Assembly: GCA_946699065.1 (NCBI GenBank)
Contig: CAMPDV010002117.1
Location: forward strand, 21,639 to 85,638
Source of the DNA: Loxodes magnus
Lineage: Eukaryota; Ciliophora; Karyorelictea; Loxodida; Loxodidae
Direction: 5' to 3'
Length of the DNA: 64,000 nt
The translations under genes were made by a program, and so were the position numbers. This document shows positions 51,401 to 63,510 of the stretch, piece after piece. The notes under the pieces were generated by a model. The model was not told where the DNA came from. It made no database searches and saw only the letters and a program-made list of their open reading frames with translations. Numbering within the stretch: the stretch's first letter is position 1; each line of letters starts with the position of its first letter.

Positions 51401-52288
51401 TAAAAAATAGAAGAAGAGTCTTATAATTCGCTGCGAAATTACTTATTTACTAACTTACAAAAAAATAAATAGAATTTATGGTTGTTCAAGAGATTTATCA
51501 TCTCAAAAATTTCTTCTATAAATCAAGCTATTGGCCAATATTTAAAAAAAGATTTTTCTAATCAAAACAACATTTTCTAAGCTTCCATCTTACAAAAGAG
51601 CTCTTATTTTTAGTAAGATGAACAAACCATAACGATTACGTAGCCAACTTAACAAAATAACGAACATGATTTAGAAAGTTAGATATAAAATGAAACTCAA
51701 TAAGAAGAATAGCAAACTTTTTCTGAATTAAGAAAATAATAAGTAAAGAGTTTTGTAGTAAAGCAAGATCATGATTAAGAAGCACCTATGATAAGTGTAA
51801 GAAATAAAAGAAAAAATCAAGAAAATTACCAAGTGAGAAATAACAAAGGCGAGAAAAAATGACTTTTAAATATTGAAAAAATTTAAGAGGAATAGGAAGA
51901 TATTTTTCAAGAAAAGGAAATAAGCAAAAGTAAAATTTGATTTAAAACATGAATTTGGTTATTAGATTACTTAAAAAATATATAAAAATCTTTAAATTGA
52001 CTAAGCAAGTTATTTATAAAGTTGTCTTGATTTTTTTTAATTAATATAATCAAAGTTTAATATTGGTTTCTTTAGATCGAAGTATAAATGAATATGATTT
52101 TAATTATTTTATTTAGGCTAAAAAACATTAAAATTTTTTCGAAATGAAGAAAAAAGATTGAAGTACAAATATATGTTTTCCTTTAGTTATTATTTATATA
52201 TAGATATGCTATGAAGTAAATTAATAACTGTAAGAAAAAGAAAAAGAAACTTAATAAAAATTAATAAAATATAAAAGGAAAAAATTGA
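48452..52288 (+). CDS. OSCA/TMEM63-like channel-type membrane protein (ciliate form)
   Basis: About 1278 residues with TAA/TAG=Gln and TGA=Trp, no intron needed. An acidic Gln-rich N-terminus precedes a Cys motif (DDLCNCCGLPFEGQKYSLNC, ~179). Two membrane segments follow (~200-230, ~270-295). An RRM-like cytosolic domain starts TVWLKNLPNGITKEKLKNFI (~316), the position and style of the cytosolic domain of OSCA/CSC1/TMEM63 proteins. The membrane core spans ~500-790 and includes KYWTDKYIFIR (~710), resembling the KY-motif helix of that family. A long charged tail ends in several TGA-coded Trp residues. Family members are mechanically or osmotically gated cation channels; anoctamins share the fold and cannot be excluded. 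ATG 48452 is chosen because it begins the hydrophilic N-terminus, but the frame is open upstream. The stop is uncertain: TGA 52286-52288 is preferred and TGA 51860-51862 is possible. Confidence 0.75.
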
Positions 52289-52533
52289 ATTGTCATGATA
52301 GATATTTTCTTTAGTTTATAAGCTATAAAATAAAAGAAAATTGTAATAGATAAATATTTAGTTTTATTTTATTTATATAAAACAAAATGGAAAGTTAAGA
52401 CAAGTTGATTTTCTCTATCTTTCAGAAAAAACCTGATCAAAAAATCTAAAGGGAAATTCAAAGATTCAATATTTGAACTAAAAAATACAGCTCTAAATTT
52501 AAAATCTTATGATTTAAACTGAAAGCTATAATA

Positions 52534-52588
52534 AATAAATAAACTCGATTATAGAGTACATAGATCTCTCAATGGTGTGCAACTCTTT
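52534..52588. repeat. Solo diverged end of the inverted-repeat element
   Basis: Same orientation as the right end at 44427-44478: both contain aataaat, a gattatagag core and a terminal caactcttt or cagctcttt. Identity is lower than between the two ends of the 43765 element. No matching left end is found nearby, so it is a solo remnant or the far end of a larger element starting at 43765. Confidence 0.45.
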
Positions 52589-52619
52589 AAATTAATTTTA
52601 TTTAATGTAAATAAAAATT

Positions 52620-52817
52620 TCTCATTGGAAATTTCCTCCAGTGCTATATTCCCTTAGAATTTCTGTCTTCGTAAAGGTTATAGTCGAAGTGATGCCCCGA
52701 CCTAATTGTCTGACATCTTTCATCAACCGTTACTCAATGTCTCCAGTTTTTTCTTGCTTGGTTCCTGCCAGAATCATGCCGAGTTCGTACTCATGAAGTA
52801 CTTTCTGGATTTGAGTT
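52620..52817 (-). pseudogene. Orphan coding island, minus strand
   Basis: Less AT-rich block whose minus strand reads IQKVLHEYELGMILAGTKQE, then GDIEQRLMKDVRQLGRGITS and TFTKTEILREYSTGG. The residue balance is clearly better than in the other five frames. No family recognised and no adjoining exon found. Confidence 0.45.
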
Positions 52818-52943
52818 TAAGTTAATTTCAGTTGGAGGATTCTCCTTCCTATTTAAAATATATATAGTAAAATTCTCTTATTCAACCACTAATATGATAT
52901 AACTGCAACAAAAAAATAAATGTGCAACATTAATCTTTAATTG

Positions 52944-53361
52944 CTCTCAGTGATTCTGTGGAGGCAGCATCTTAAATACTAATTTACAGTAAAGACTGAA
53001 AAAGATTTAAGAGAGGCTGATGATTCAAGAAAATAGAACTTATGGTAAGAAAATGCCTAGTTTTTAAGAAATAAAAAATAGAGAAAGCAACCCTTTTAAA
53101 TCTTCTATATAGATTTTATTGCGTGACTGTGATAAATTAAAAAAAGAAGAGCAAAATAAAAGCATTTATTTTTATTAGAAGATATAGAGTAAAACGAAAA
53201 ATTCATACTTGGAGATTAACTTATTGCCGAACAATAATTTACTAAGATGAAGAACAACTAGAAGCTTTTAAATACCTATTAAAAAGCGAATTGTTTCAGA
53301 AAAAGGAAAAAATATAAAATTTTACGCATTAACATTAAAGTGATAACCTATTGATGTATGA
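52944..53361 (+). CDS. Small unrecognised coding region
   Basis: The + frame reads LKKIQERLMIQENRTYGKKM, then PSFQEIKNRESNPFKSS, LLRDCDKLKKEEQNKS, LPNNNLLRWRTTRSFQIP and SEKGKNIKFYALTLKWQPID, ending at TGA 53359 (or 53341). ATG 53020 is a possible start, but the frame is coherent from 52944 (CSQWFCGGSILN). Basic and hydrophilic. It could be an intact small gene of about 114-139 codons or an exon. Confidence 0.45.
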
Positions 53362-56300
53362 AACTACTATATTCATTAAAAAATCTCATTTTCGTTTCTT
53401 AAAAAAAAGGGGGAAAAATAAATAGCTTTATGAAGAAAAAAAAATTTTTAATGAAATGAATGAAAATTTATAAATGATTATATACACAAATTCTTTTTAG
53501 TTTATAAGTCTTTATTGAGAAGTAATCTTAAAATAATATGTATTGCTTTAAAATTTTTTTCAAATTTATTTGAATAAATAGAAAGTTATCAATCATTAAA
53601 ATTAAATTCGAAATTATATTTAAGCTTCGTAATTTAAAAGTTAATCTCTAGTAATTGTATGACTTAAAATATTTGAAAAAAGTTTATCTAGTTATTTAAG
53701 AAAATTTTATTTCAAATTAATTTAAAAAATAAATATTCCTAAAACTATTTTTCTTTATTTGCTCTTCCTTAAAAATAAACTTTAATTATATAAAATTAGC
53801 CTATTTAAAATTTGATGTCAAAGGTTGTCATTTCTACCTTTATATTTTCCAGCTCTATTTTTTATTAAACTTAAGCTTTTTCTAAAGTTCTAGCACAAAA
53901 TGAATTTAGGTAAAAATTTAAAAATACAAAATTTGATTGAGTATACATTTAATATTTATAATAATTTAAATTTATTAAACTACATTCAGAAATTATTTTA
54001 TTTTTCCTACTTCAAATGCTTATTAGAGGCATAGATATTTATTATTAACCTTCTAAATAATTTCCTAGTTTCATATATTTATTCATCTTAATAGTTTGAA
54101 GAACATAGTAGAAATTATTGTTATACTGTAATATTTGTGATAACCTATTTGATTTTACAGCTTTTTGAAAATTTTAAGGTTTTTATTTATGAATATAAGT
54201 ATAAACAGATAACTAAATTTAATAATGTAAGCATTTTATCTTCCTTTTATTAAAAGTATTTAAGTTTTAAAGCAAAAAGCTTTAGACTACAAGGAGTTTA
54301 TTTAATCTAATTAATTAATTTTTGGTCAAGTTTAGAATATTGTGAGAAGCTATTGTAAAATATCTAAATAATTCTGCTTTTCTTCAATTAACCTGCTTTA
54401 TAATTAATTTGTTCCTTAGAAAATTAAATAGTAAACAAATAAACTTAAGTTCTATTTCTAACATCAAGTTCTCATATTATATTTCAAGCAAATTAATATA
54501 AATTATCATATTCTAAATAAATTAAATAAAAACTTGGGCACTACATTCAAATGAAGAGAACGAAAAAGATTATTAAAAGAGTAAAGAATAAATTTTTCTT
54601 TTCGCATCATTTATTTAGGTTAAAAAATCATTAAGACTAGTGTCCTATTTTTCTATTTACTAGAACATGTGATTTTGCAAATGAAGAACTAAAAAAAAAT
54701 TGGCTATTAAATTTTTATTTTATCACCTATAAAAGAAAATTCCTAAAATAAAAATAAAGGAATTTTGCGGAGAATAAAGCTTTAAAAAATTTAAATTATT
54801 GGAATTTTTAGTTGTAATGAATATTTTTTATTTGTCTGTAATTATCTAAACATTATTTATAAAAAGAAAACCTGAATTTATAAAATGAATAGCTCAATCT
54901 TTTAAATAAATCCATTTATCATTTATAAAGAAATATAAGCTATCATTCTTAAGATTTTTTTGTTCATTTAGAAAATATATCTTCTTATGAGCTTATGAAG
55001 TTTACCATATACGATGTCTTATATATTATAAAATAAAAGGTTAACTAATATTTACTATCTTAAGCAAAATGTATTATGCATTTATCATGTTAAGAATTTA
55101 ACTTAAGATGACTATCTATTTTATTTTAAATTAGATTTAGTGATAGTTCTAAAAATTATTTTTTATCTTTTATATTATTACTCTTTAATTCGTAGTGCTT
55201 TTTAAGGGTTTGGGTAAGTTAGCTAAATGTTTTATAGGTAAAAATTACAATTTTTGATTTCATCTGCTTTTTTCGCATGTTTAATAATTCGACGATATTT
55301 TTTTGCGGTTCTTTGATAGAAAAATTATTTATAAATAATGAAATATAAATTAGATTATAAGCTTTGCTAAAATTTATATAATACATTTTAATTTATTTTT
55401 TAATAATTTATGTGTTTGAACTTTTGGAAATAATTTAAATTAGAAGTATTAGACTAAACTATTTCAATTTTTTAATTTTATTATATCAAGTATTTATATA
55501 ATTTTATACATTTATAAGGATAATTAAAAAAAACAAAGACCATAATTTAAAGATAATTGCAATAATTAAAAATTCTAATTTGATTCTTTAGCAAAGCTTT
55601 AATTTTGCTATTGATTAAAGCATAATCACCAGATAAATCAGTTTACCATTTTATGAAAAGTAAACACTTCTACGAAGTTTTTTAATAAATTAGTTTTTCT
55701 TTGATATAATTTAGTTATAAAGATTCGAGTTTTTCATTCTCTTTAAATTAATTTCAGTTAATTAGAATAAAATCTAGCTATTATTTTTTATCTAAAAAAT
55801 TTATTTTTCCTAAATTTTATTTAACCTTTTTTACATTTTTCTTAGTAGCAATGTTTATTTTAAAAAAGATAGAATAAAATAGACTTAAAACAAAAGAAGA
55901 GAAACTATTAAAAATTTTAATTTTCTTTATATTCTTAACTAAAATGAACATTCATGATTTTTCAAATAAGCAGTTTTGTCAAGAGTACGACTTAAAAAAT
56001 AAATAATAATAAATATAAAGGAATTATCAACTTACTAAATTTATTATTTTATTTAGATCAAAGCTAGTTGAATTTCTTTTAACTAATTTTGCTAAGGTAT
56101 TTTTTGATGAAAATTTCTATTAATTTCGCTAACAATTTAATATTCATTTTTTATTTTAAGTTTAAAATTTAAAATAAAATAAACTAGATAAAAATAAAAA
56201 ACTTGAATGGTTTATTCATAAAGAGATATTAATGCAATTAATTATCAAAGGTATTTAAACATATTAATAATTATAACTTTATCATAAATTTGTTTTAATA

Positions 56301-56690
56301 TCTTCTTTATATCTTTATATATACTTATTTTAGCTTTTTTCAATTAAAATTTTTTTTTTTCTATATTTTTCTCATAAATTCAAAATTTTTGCAAGTTTCA
56401 AAGTATAAACTATAAAGAAAGGTTTTAAGTTTTGCTTTAAGATTTATTTGGCCAACCCATATAAATATTTTGGCTAATTAAATTTCGTCTCTAAGATATA
56501 AGAAATTTAATTAAAAGCTTCTGTGATTCTCTGCATAGTATTAATTTTATTCTCTATTTCTTTGGTATGCTATTTATTAATTTTATCTATTCATATTTCT
56601 AAAACTGTATTTTCATAAGTTTTGTAAGATCTGAATTAAAAAAATTTAAGTAGTTTTAATAAATTAATTGACCTTATAATGAGAATTTTT
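53362..56690. other. AT-rich interval without a recognisable gene
   Basis: Strongly AT-rich with many homopolymers. I see no convincing coding island, repeat array or structured RNA. Confidence 0.35.
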
Positions 56691-59040
56691 AATTTATTTT
56701 TGAAATTAAAGAGGTATTTTTTATGAAGAATAATAAGTATCTAATTGTATAAATAAGAAATTATTCATAACTTTTATTTTTTGCTTACGATTTAAAATTA
56801 TTTCTAGAAACTTTATCTTGGAAAATACTATTTCTTACTTTCAAGTATTTAATGATATCTTTTATTGGTAGGATGTTTATCATTTTTGTATTATTTTTCT
56901 TCAATGAGTATCTATTTTTATATCTAAGTAAAAATAAGGCTTTAGGTTTTTTCAATTATTATTTACACAGTAGAAACATTCATTGAAATAAGAAGGTATT
57001 TTATCAACTTCTAAAAATGCTATATTACCACATTCTGACTTCTGATTTTATGTAATTTATTCCAGTTCAATTCACTTCTTAAATAGCTAATGTGAGGATA
57101 AAAGGCTAAGTTCTTCTTAGTATCTTCTTTTAACTAAGTAAAGTATAATAGTCCCTTTAAAAGTTATAAGAATTGCAAGGAAACATGAAAAGCAATCATA
57201 TATACTTTTTATATAATTTCCAAACAACGCATAGAGACATTCCAATATAATGCATTAAAGTAACTTTTAATCTTGGGGAAAAGCATCAAAATAGTTCATC
57301 TCATTTTTTTAATTTTGCAAACATACAATACATACATCTAAAGCATATAAGCAGGTTGATAATATATTAAAAAATAAATCATATTAAATTACTAAATCAA
57401 CGTTCATTGCTATCATTCCCATAAATACATTGGTCAAAATACTTCAAAATCTTAATGTTATATCTAAAATTAGAACAATTAATTTTAGAATTTTGATTTG
57501 GAATAAAATTAAATAGATTCAGTAGTATCTAGTATACTATCAGCTTCCTAAAACATACTGCAAAAGAAATTATCATGATTTATCAACTTCGTGTTTCATG
57601 TTAAGTTTAACTCTCACTCATTTACTATTAATTAAGTATTTAACATTAAAGATAGTCCATATCTAAATAAAAGATATAATACATACCCTTATCTTTTATT
57701 GAATATACACTAATCTTAATGGAAATAATTAAGATAATTTTGCTTTAAAATATTTTTCCTTTAAGCTTTATTTAGATCTAGTAGTTTAACATAAAGCATG
57801 CAATGATAACTCTTAATATTATAAATTATTAACTATTTCTTAAATTTAATAGGCTTTTATTTAATGGAAGCACTCTTCTGTTATGGACTCTTTAGAATCT
57901 AGTTTATTAATCTAAATTCTTAAATAAATCATATTTATATTTATTTATATTTCTTTATCTTTTGGTTTTTTTTAAGTTGCTTCATCTAGATGCAAATGTA
58001 TAACTTATAATGCAAAAAAAAACTTTGAAGTAGCTAAGTAAAAATCAAATTGGCTTGTTTTTCTAATATTTATGTATTATTATATTTTTCTAGCTATATT
58101 TTAACTAGCAAGATACAATTATGATATATGATTCATAGGATAAATTATAAGATATGAAAGCATTTAAGTCATTTAAACATACCTTAATCAATATATTATG
58201 TAAATAGTGTACTCAAAATGTAAATTAGATGAGCTATCATTGTATAAATTCTTTAATTTATACTATAATATACTTTGATAAATAAGACAAATACTGAATA
58301 CTCTTGCTAAATTAATACCAGAAAATTAATTTTCTTTTGTGCTGAATGACACAGAGAAATTTCAGATAGCATTAAAATACTAAGATATAACTATCTAAAT
58401 TAACTTGATAATCTGAATGATATTATAAAGCTTTTTTTACTTTAAATTAATAAATTTCTATCTCCTTTTAAATTATTGTCTTTACTATATACTAAAAACT
58501 TTATTTAAGTCATTAAAATTTTTTTAATAGTATTTAACTAAAAAAGAAAGTTATAAAATCTTGGAAAATATTTGAATCTGATTTCTAAATAAGCAACCTT
58601 AGCAGAAGAATTTAAACATATTGCTAAAAATGATTAAAAACATATTTATATATATAAACCTAAATAATATTTAAAATCTAAGCTTCTTTATCACTTTAAT
58701 AAGTAAAAGAAAGAATATATAACTTAAAAATATTTAGAAAAGGTATTAGTTATTTTAATTGTATTCATACCCACTATACCTATCACTCTTTCCTTAAATT
58801 ATTTTTATACCTTATTTCTCTGATATTTTAGAAATGATAATATTAAGCATATAAAAAATGCATGCTTTGCAATTAACTGGAATAATAATTATTTAAGTAT
58901 TAATAACTTTAATAGTTTGGAATATAGAAGTTTATTATTTAAGAATTTATTTCAATCAAATATTTATTTTCTTAGCACTATTTAATATGATAATTTTCTT
59001 TAGATATTTAAATTCGGTTTTAGTCTTTAATAGTAAGGAG
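56690..59040 (-). other. Possible minus-strand gene or genes, unrecognised
   Basis: On the minus strand long stretches read as protein, including NYLNYFHQDQCIFNKRQGYV, LNTQLIVNEWELNLTWNTKL, MFQEADSILDTTESIQFYSK (57990-57480), LAFYPHISYLRSELNWNKLH (about 57100), and further upstream VNLDSYILVFQCYLKFLCVI and YLHNILIKVCLNDLNAFISY (about 58100-58400). The two parts are in frames offset by one base near 57985. No domain recognised. Asn-, Ile- and Lys-rich AT-biased sequence can mimic protein when no codon is a stop, so support is moderate at best. Confidence 0.3.
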
Positions 59041-59479
59041 TATAATATAAATTTAGAAACATTAAATGGTTAATAAATCTTTTAAAAAAGCCAAGCAAAA
59101 GAAAAATATTTATCCAACAATTTTGAATAATTTACTTTTAATAATCGCTTATAAGCGTGCCTTTAAGTATATCTAGTTATGAATTTTTATTATCAATGTA
59201 TGGTATTACATATATTAGCATTATTATTTATTTCAATTATATTCTAACCCATCCTCAGTATTAAAGGTTAGAGATATTACATATTTATTTAATTTTAAAA
59301 TTAATACTGAAATTTTAGAGGAAAAACAAATAAAAGCTATATTTATAAAAATAGATATAATAAAAACTTTAAAATTTACTAGGTTAATTAAAAATGTAAT
59401 AATATAAACTGGCTATTTTAAAAAGAAGTATATATTAGCTAAAACTTAATTCTAAATTTAATTATCATTTTATTTAAGT

Positions 59480-60915
59480 TTTATATTTATTTAAGGATAT
59501 TATAATTTTTCGTTTCTTTACAACTCCTTCGCTAACTTGATTATAGTTTCAGCAATAATTAGTATACTATCTTTATTTTATTTATTAGTTAAAATTATAA
59601 AATCCGGGAGACTTAAAATCAAATAATTTATGAACGAGCAAATTAAATATAAACTTATTTTGTCTAACTTGCTCACTAAAACTTTGGACTTCTGCTTAGC
59701 AGCATTTCTTCAAATAAGCTATATTGATATCAAATCTTTTTATAATATTTTTAATTTAGTTTTAGCTCTAATTATGATGGTAAGCTAATTAATAGATTCT
59801 TTAAATTTATTTCATCTTTAGAACAAAAAAAGTAATTTAAAAATTTTTATCTCTTCAAAGCTAAGGCATGAATCATTTAGATGAAGATTGCGAGTTGGGT
59901 TAATTATTTCTTTCTTATAGACCATTATTGATGAGTTGAACAATGAAAGCAAATATGCTTTGTACTATTACTTAATATTTGTTATGAGAAGGTTTTTATT
60001 TTCTAGTAATTTGTATTTTTAGAGACTTTACTATTTTCTAAATAGTTCTCCTAATTTTAATAAATCTTTACTAGATCATCTATTTGTTCAAACAAAAACC
60101 TTTTAAAAGAAAAGCACTTAAATTAGTTAAGTCATTATAGAGCTTTGAATCTTAGTTTTGTTTTCTTTAATTTAATCTTTTATATTTGAATCATGGATAA
60201 ACTTAAACCAAGGTTATTAAGTACTACCTTCGATAGATGTGCATCTTTATAGTTTCAGATAATTTATTCTTAACTGTTCTAGGATTCCTTTCTTCTTCTA
60301 TGCTGCAGTTATGGACTTTATTCAAGAATGCAAAACGAAAAAAACTAAAGCAAAAATAGCATAAAGCAGCTTAGTTTAAAGTGAAATTTCCATTTAATAA
60401 TATCGAGATTAAAGTACTCTAAAGAGATGCTTCTTAATGCAACTAATAACTAACACATAAAATAAATTTCATCACTAATCAGAGAAGAAGAAAGATAAGT
60501 AAATTCGATTTATAGCCAAACGAAATGAAAGATGATAGCAGCATTCTAATATAAGGAGATTTAAATTTATCTAATTTATAATAAAGATACAGTAATAAAA
60601 AACAATAGATAACAGAAAATAAAAGTTTAAAACTTATATGATTCTATATAAGAAAGAAAAACAATTAGATATTTCTATTAAAACTAATCATAAATCTATA
60701 AAACGCAAAGAATTTAAATATTATAAGAGAAGCGACCAAATAGATTACTAGCAAAAGATAAAGGATTCATACTAAGCATAAAAGATAAATAGAGAAGGAA
60801 AATCCGTGAGGGTTCATAAGATTTAGGAGTTAAAAAGCTATTTCTTTGAAATTCTAAATAAAAATGAACTGAAAAAACACTTTAACTTTTAGATTTAATA
60901 TTATATTTAAGTTTA
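59480..60915 (+). pseudogene. Decayed 3' copy of the LamG membrane-protein gene
   Basis: Homologous to 37745-39150 (membrane domain, intron and cytosolic tail). Similarity starts abruptly near 59480 at ttcgtttctttacaactcc. Compared with the complete gene it has many one-base deletions, for example gatgtggcatc to gatgtgcatc, tttgagatc to tttgaatc, aaagccactt to aaagcactt, and ttttcttct to tttcttct. These break the frame repeatedly. The intron is kept as a 16-nt form. There is no upstream extracellular region. It is a truncated pseudogene, unless the deletions are sequencing errors in a poorly covered region. Confidence 0.8.
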
Positions 60916-61362
60916 TTAATTTTGAAAATATAATTTACTATAAAAGTACTATATGTTAATAAAGTAATATATTTCTTTTATTTAAAAGTATATATTAGTT
61001 GGTTTTAATACTCAATCTGATTACTCAATTAAGTCGAAGATCTCTTTCTAAGTTTATCAACTTTCTTACAGGCTTTAATAATTCTAACTAGTTTTTAAAT
61101 ATTTTCTTATAATTGGCAAAATTTTTTTTTTAATTTTGCACACAATAGTGCTAATTAATAAGCATTAATATAATCTTAATCTTCTATGATTAATACATTT
61201 TTTTTATGAAAGCTTTTTATTTTTTAATGACTAGATACCTTTTAATTTTTAATTTTTTCTCTCCTCAACTTATTCTTGTTAAATAAACATTCCAATTTCA
61301 TTAAAAAAATTTATCTCAATAACTAATAACTAAAGATTTCAGAATATATACTAAATAAATTT

Positions 61363-63144
61363 AACAGGAATAGAATAGAAGTTTATAATAGAATTTATAT
61401 TGAAGGAGAAGAAGTTGTAATAAATGAAATATATGAAAAGCAATGAATAGAATGTAAAAATTTGATTTTTAAATACTTAAAAGATCATTAAAGAATTGTA
61501 ATTAATGTAGTTTAACCTATTATTTAGTTAAAATTGTAAGATATTCAAGAAATGTAGAATGAAAAAATTAAAAATTATGAGAAAATATATCAAAATTATA
61601 TATTAATAATGGCTTCTAATATAAAAACGATTTTCTCACTGTTGCTTAATAATGATTACTAGATTAAGAAAATAAGAATTTATCAAAGAGCAGACTATAT
61701 TATTAACAGAATTCAGAGGACTTTCAATCATTCTTTGTTTTTATTATCTTAGAAATCCCACTAAACTTATTCTTTTTTATAATTTTACAAAACTATAATT
61801 AATAATATTTCATTCTAAAATAGAGCTTTCTTTCTAATTGGACTTATTAATGACTTACTAGCTATTTATTTTTATATTATTTCTCTAATTTTTTTTAATG
61901 TTCTCAATTCCAAATTATGTAATCCTATCCACTATAGCAAAGCGCTAAGTTTTCAATCCAAGTTTGATTGTATTATTCCAAACAATTGATTAGATCCTCT
62001 ATTTCATAAACATGTAATTTTCTAAATTTCATATAAATGATTATCTTTTATTATAGAATTTGAATTGTAAGTAATATTCCATATTTTATAAACTTGCTAT
62101 AACTGTTTGCATTAGTCAATCATATATCCAGTTTCTGGTTCACAAAGATATCATAGTTCATATAATTATTTCTAGTCTTCACCTTAGAGAAATAGTTTTT
62201 AATTTATATTGAAAAAAGCATAATCTAATTCTGATTAGCTATAATTATTAGTTTAATTAAAAATAATTTATACTTAGTCACAGTCTTTTATAAGAGAAAG
62301 CAGTAAAATAAATATCTTTTATATCTTAAATTATTAATTTTCAAATAAATTTTTATACAAGCTCTCTTAAGGATAACGTAACTAATTAGTTACATATGAA
62401 AACGAAACAAATTACAGCTAAAATTTATATAATCTGGATCACATTGAACTATTTAGTCATTAAACTAGAAAAATGCAATAAATTAAAAATTTTTTATCTT
62501 TTAAATCAAATTTTTTTAAACTTCACATTCTTTGGTAATATAAATTATAATACCAAGCTATTAAATCTCATTATTTTTAGAATTTTAATGCTTTCTAAGT
62601 TTAGTTTTTTATCAATCTATATTTTTCTCTTCATGATTCATAAAATTTATAATCAAAATTATTTAAAATCTAAAGAAACAGGAATTTAAAATAAATATTC
62701 ATCATCAGATGTAACCAAAATGGTATAAATCCTATAGGAATAGAAAATATATCATAACCTTTTAGTATCAATTTCTATAAATTAGGGAATAATTTAAGCA
62801 AAATACTGTAAGCTGTAAACTTCGTTGGAGATTGTGAGAAATATTATATAAATTAAACTAAGGATTAAACCATTAAGGATTAAACCATTAAGGATTCAGA
62901 ACTAGCATGATGATTGCAAATATATTGAAAATTACATTAAAACAACTTGATAATATCTTGGATCAAATCTAGGCACAATTTCTACAATTATAATGTAAAA
63001 TAAAATATCTTATCTGGAGAAGAAGATCAAAACTAGAATTCTAGCAGTAATAAAAGACTGAAGTAAAAGAAGATTTAATTCCATACTATATAAAGAAAAA
63101 GCAGTGCAAGCCTAATAATGGTTGTTCCATTTAATAAAGTTTGA
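61363..63144 (+). CDS. Unrecognised protein, Gln/Asn/Ile-rich, one likely membrane segment
   Basis: One + frame is protein-like for about 590 codons to TGA 63142-63144. It begins NRNRIEVYNRIYIEGEEVVI, continues DYIINRIQRTFNHSLFLLSQ, has a hydrophobic stretch AFFLIGLINDLLAIYFYIIS near residue 150, and later YNCLHQSIIYPVSGSQRYHS, LGNNLSKILQAVNFVGDC and NILSGEEDQNQNSSSNKRLK. A short in-frame repeat (TIKDQTIKD) comes from a 15-bp tandem. The true start is not clear: the frame continues upstream without an ATG, and an ATG at about 61206 lies in another frame. No domain was recognised. Confidence 0.45.
62860..62896. repeat. 15-bp tandem repeat, 2.5 copies
   Basis: Perfect tandem units of aaggattaaaccatt, in phase with the surrounding reading frame (encoding KDQTI repeats). 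Confidence 0.75.
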
Positions 63145-63289
63145 TTACTTTAAATAAGTATAAAATGAAAAGATTAGATATCATGTAATTATAATATAAT
63201 TACTTTATAACAATTCGAATTATAAATTAATAATATAAAACTATAAATAAGTTAAACTTAATAATTCTATAATTAAAAAAATAATGTTC

Positions 63290-63510
63290 ATTTTATTAAA
63301 TTTTTATTCAAATATCTTGTAGGCTCGTTTTGTCTAATTCAAATATCTACTAGAAGTCTTTAGAAAGTTTTCCTTTGTTATCTATATTGATTTCTTTGGC
63401 TGATTTTTGTCTTTCAAACATTTCATCAAATAATTTTAGCATTTTTTGTTTAACTTCAAATTGAGATTTGCATGATTTTAAGCTTGAAAACTTTGATTTG
63501 AACAGCTTTT
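63290..63510 (-). pseudogene. Coding island, minus strand, possibly the end of a gene
   Basis: The minus strand reads KSKFSSLKSCKSQFEVKQKM, then LKLFDEMFERQKSAKEINID, NKGKLSKDF and FELDKTSLQDIW. Charged and helical. It resembles family Y in composition, but I cannot show homology by eye. The + strand ORF at 63532-63744 next to it is hydrophobic and probably not coding. Confidence 0.35.

Noticed and set aside
62396-62689. 97-codon standard-code ORF on the + strand
   Set aside because: It lies in another frame inside the 61363-63144 gene and looks like a hydrophobic out-of-frame shadow.
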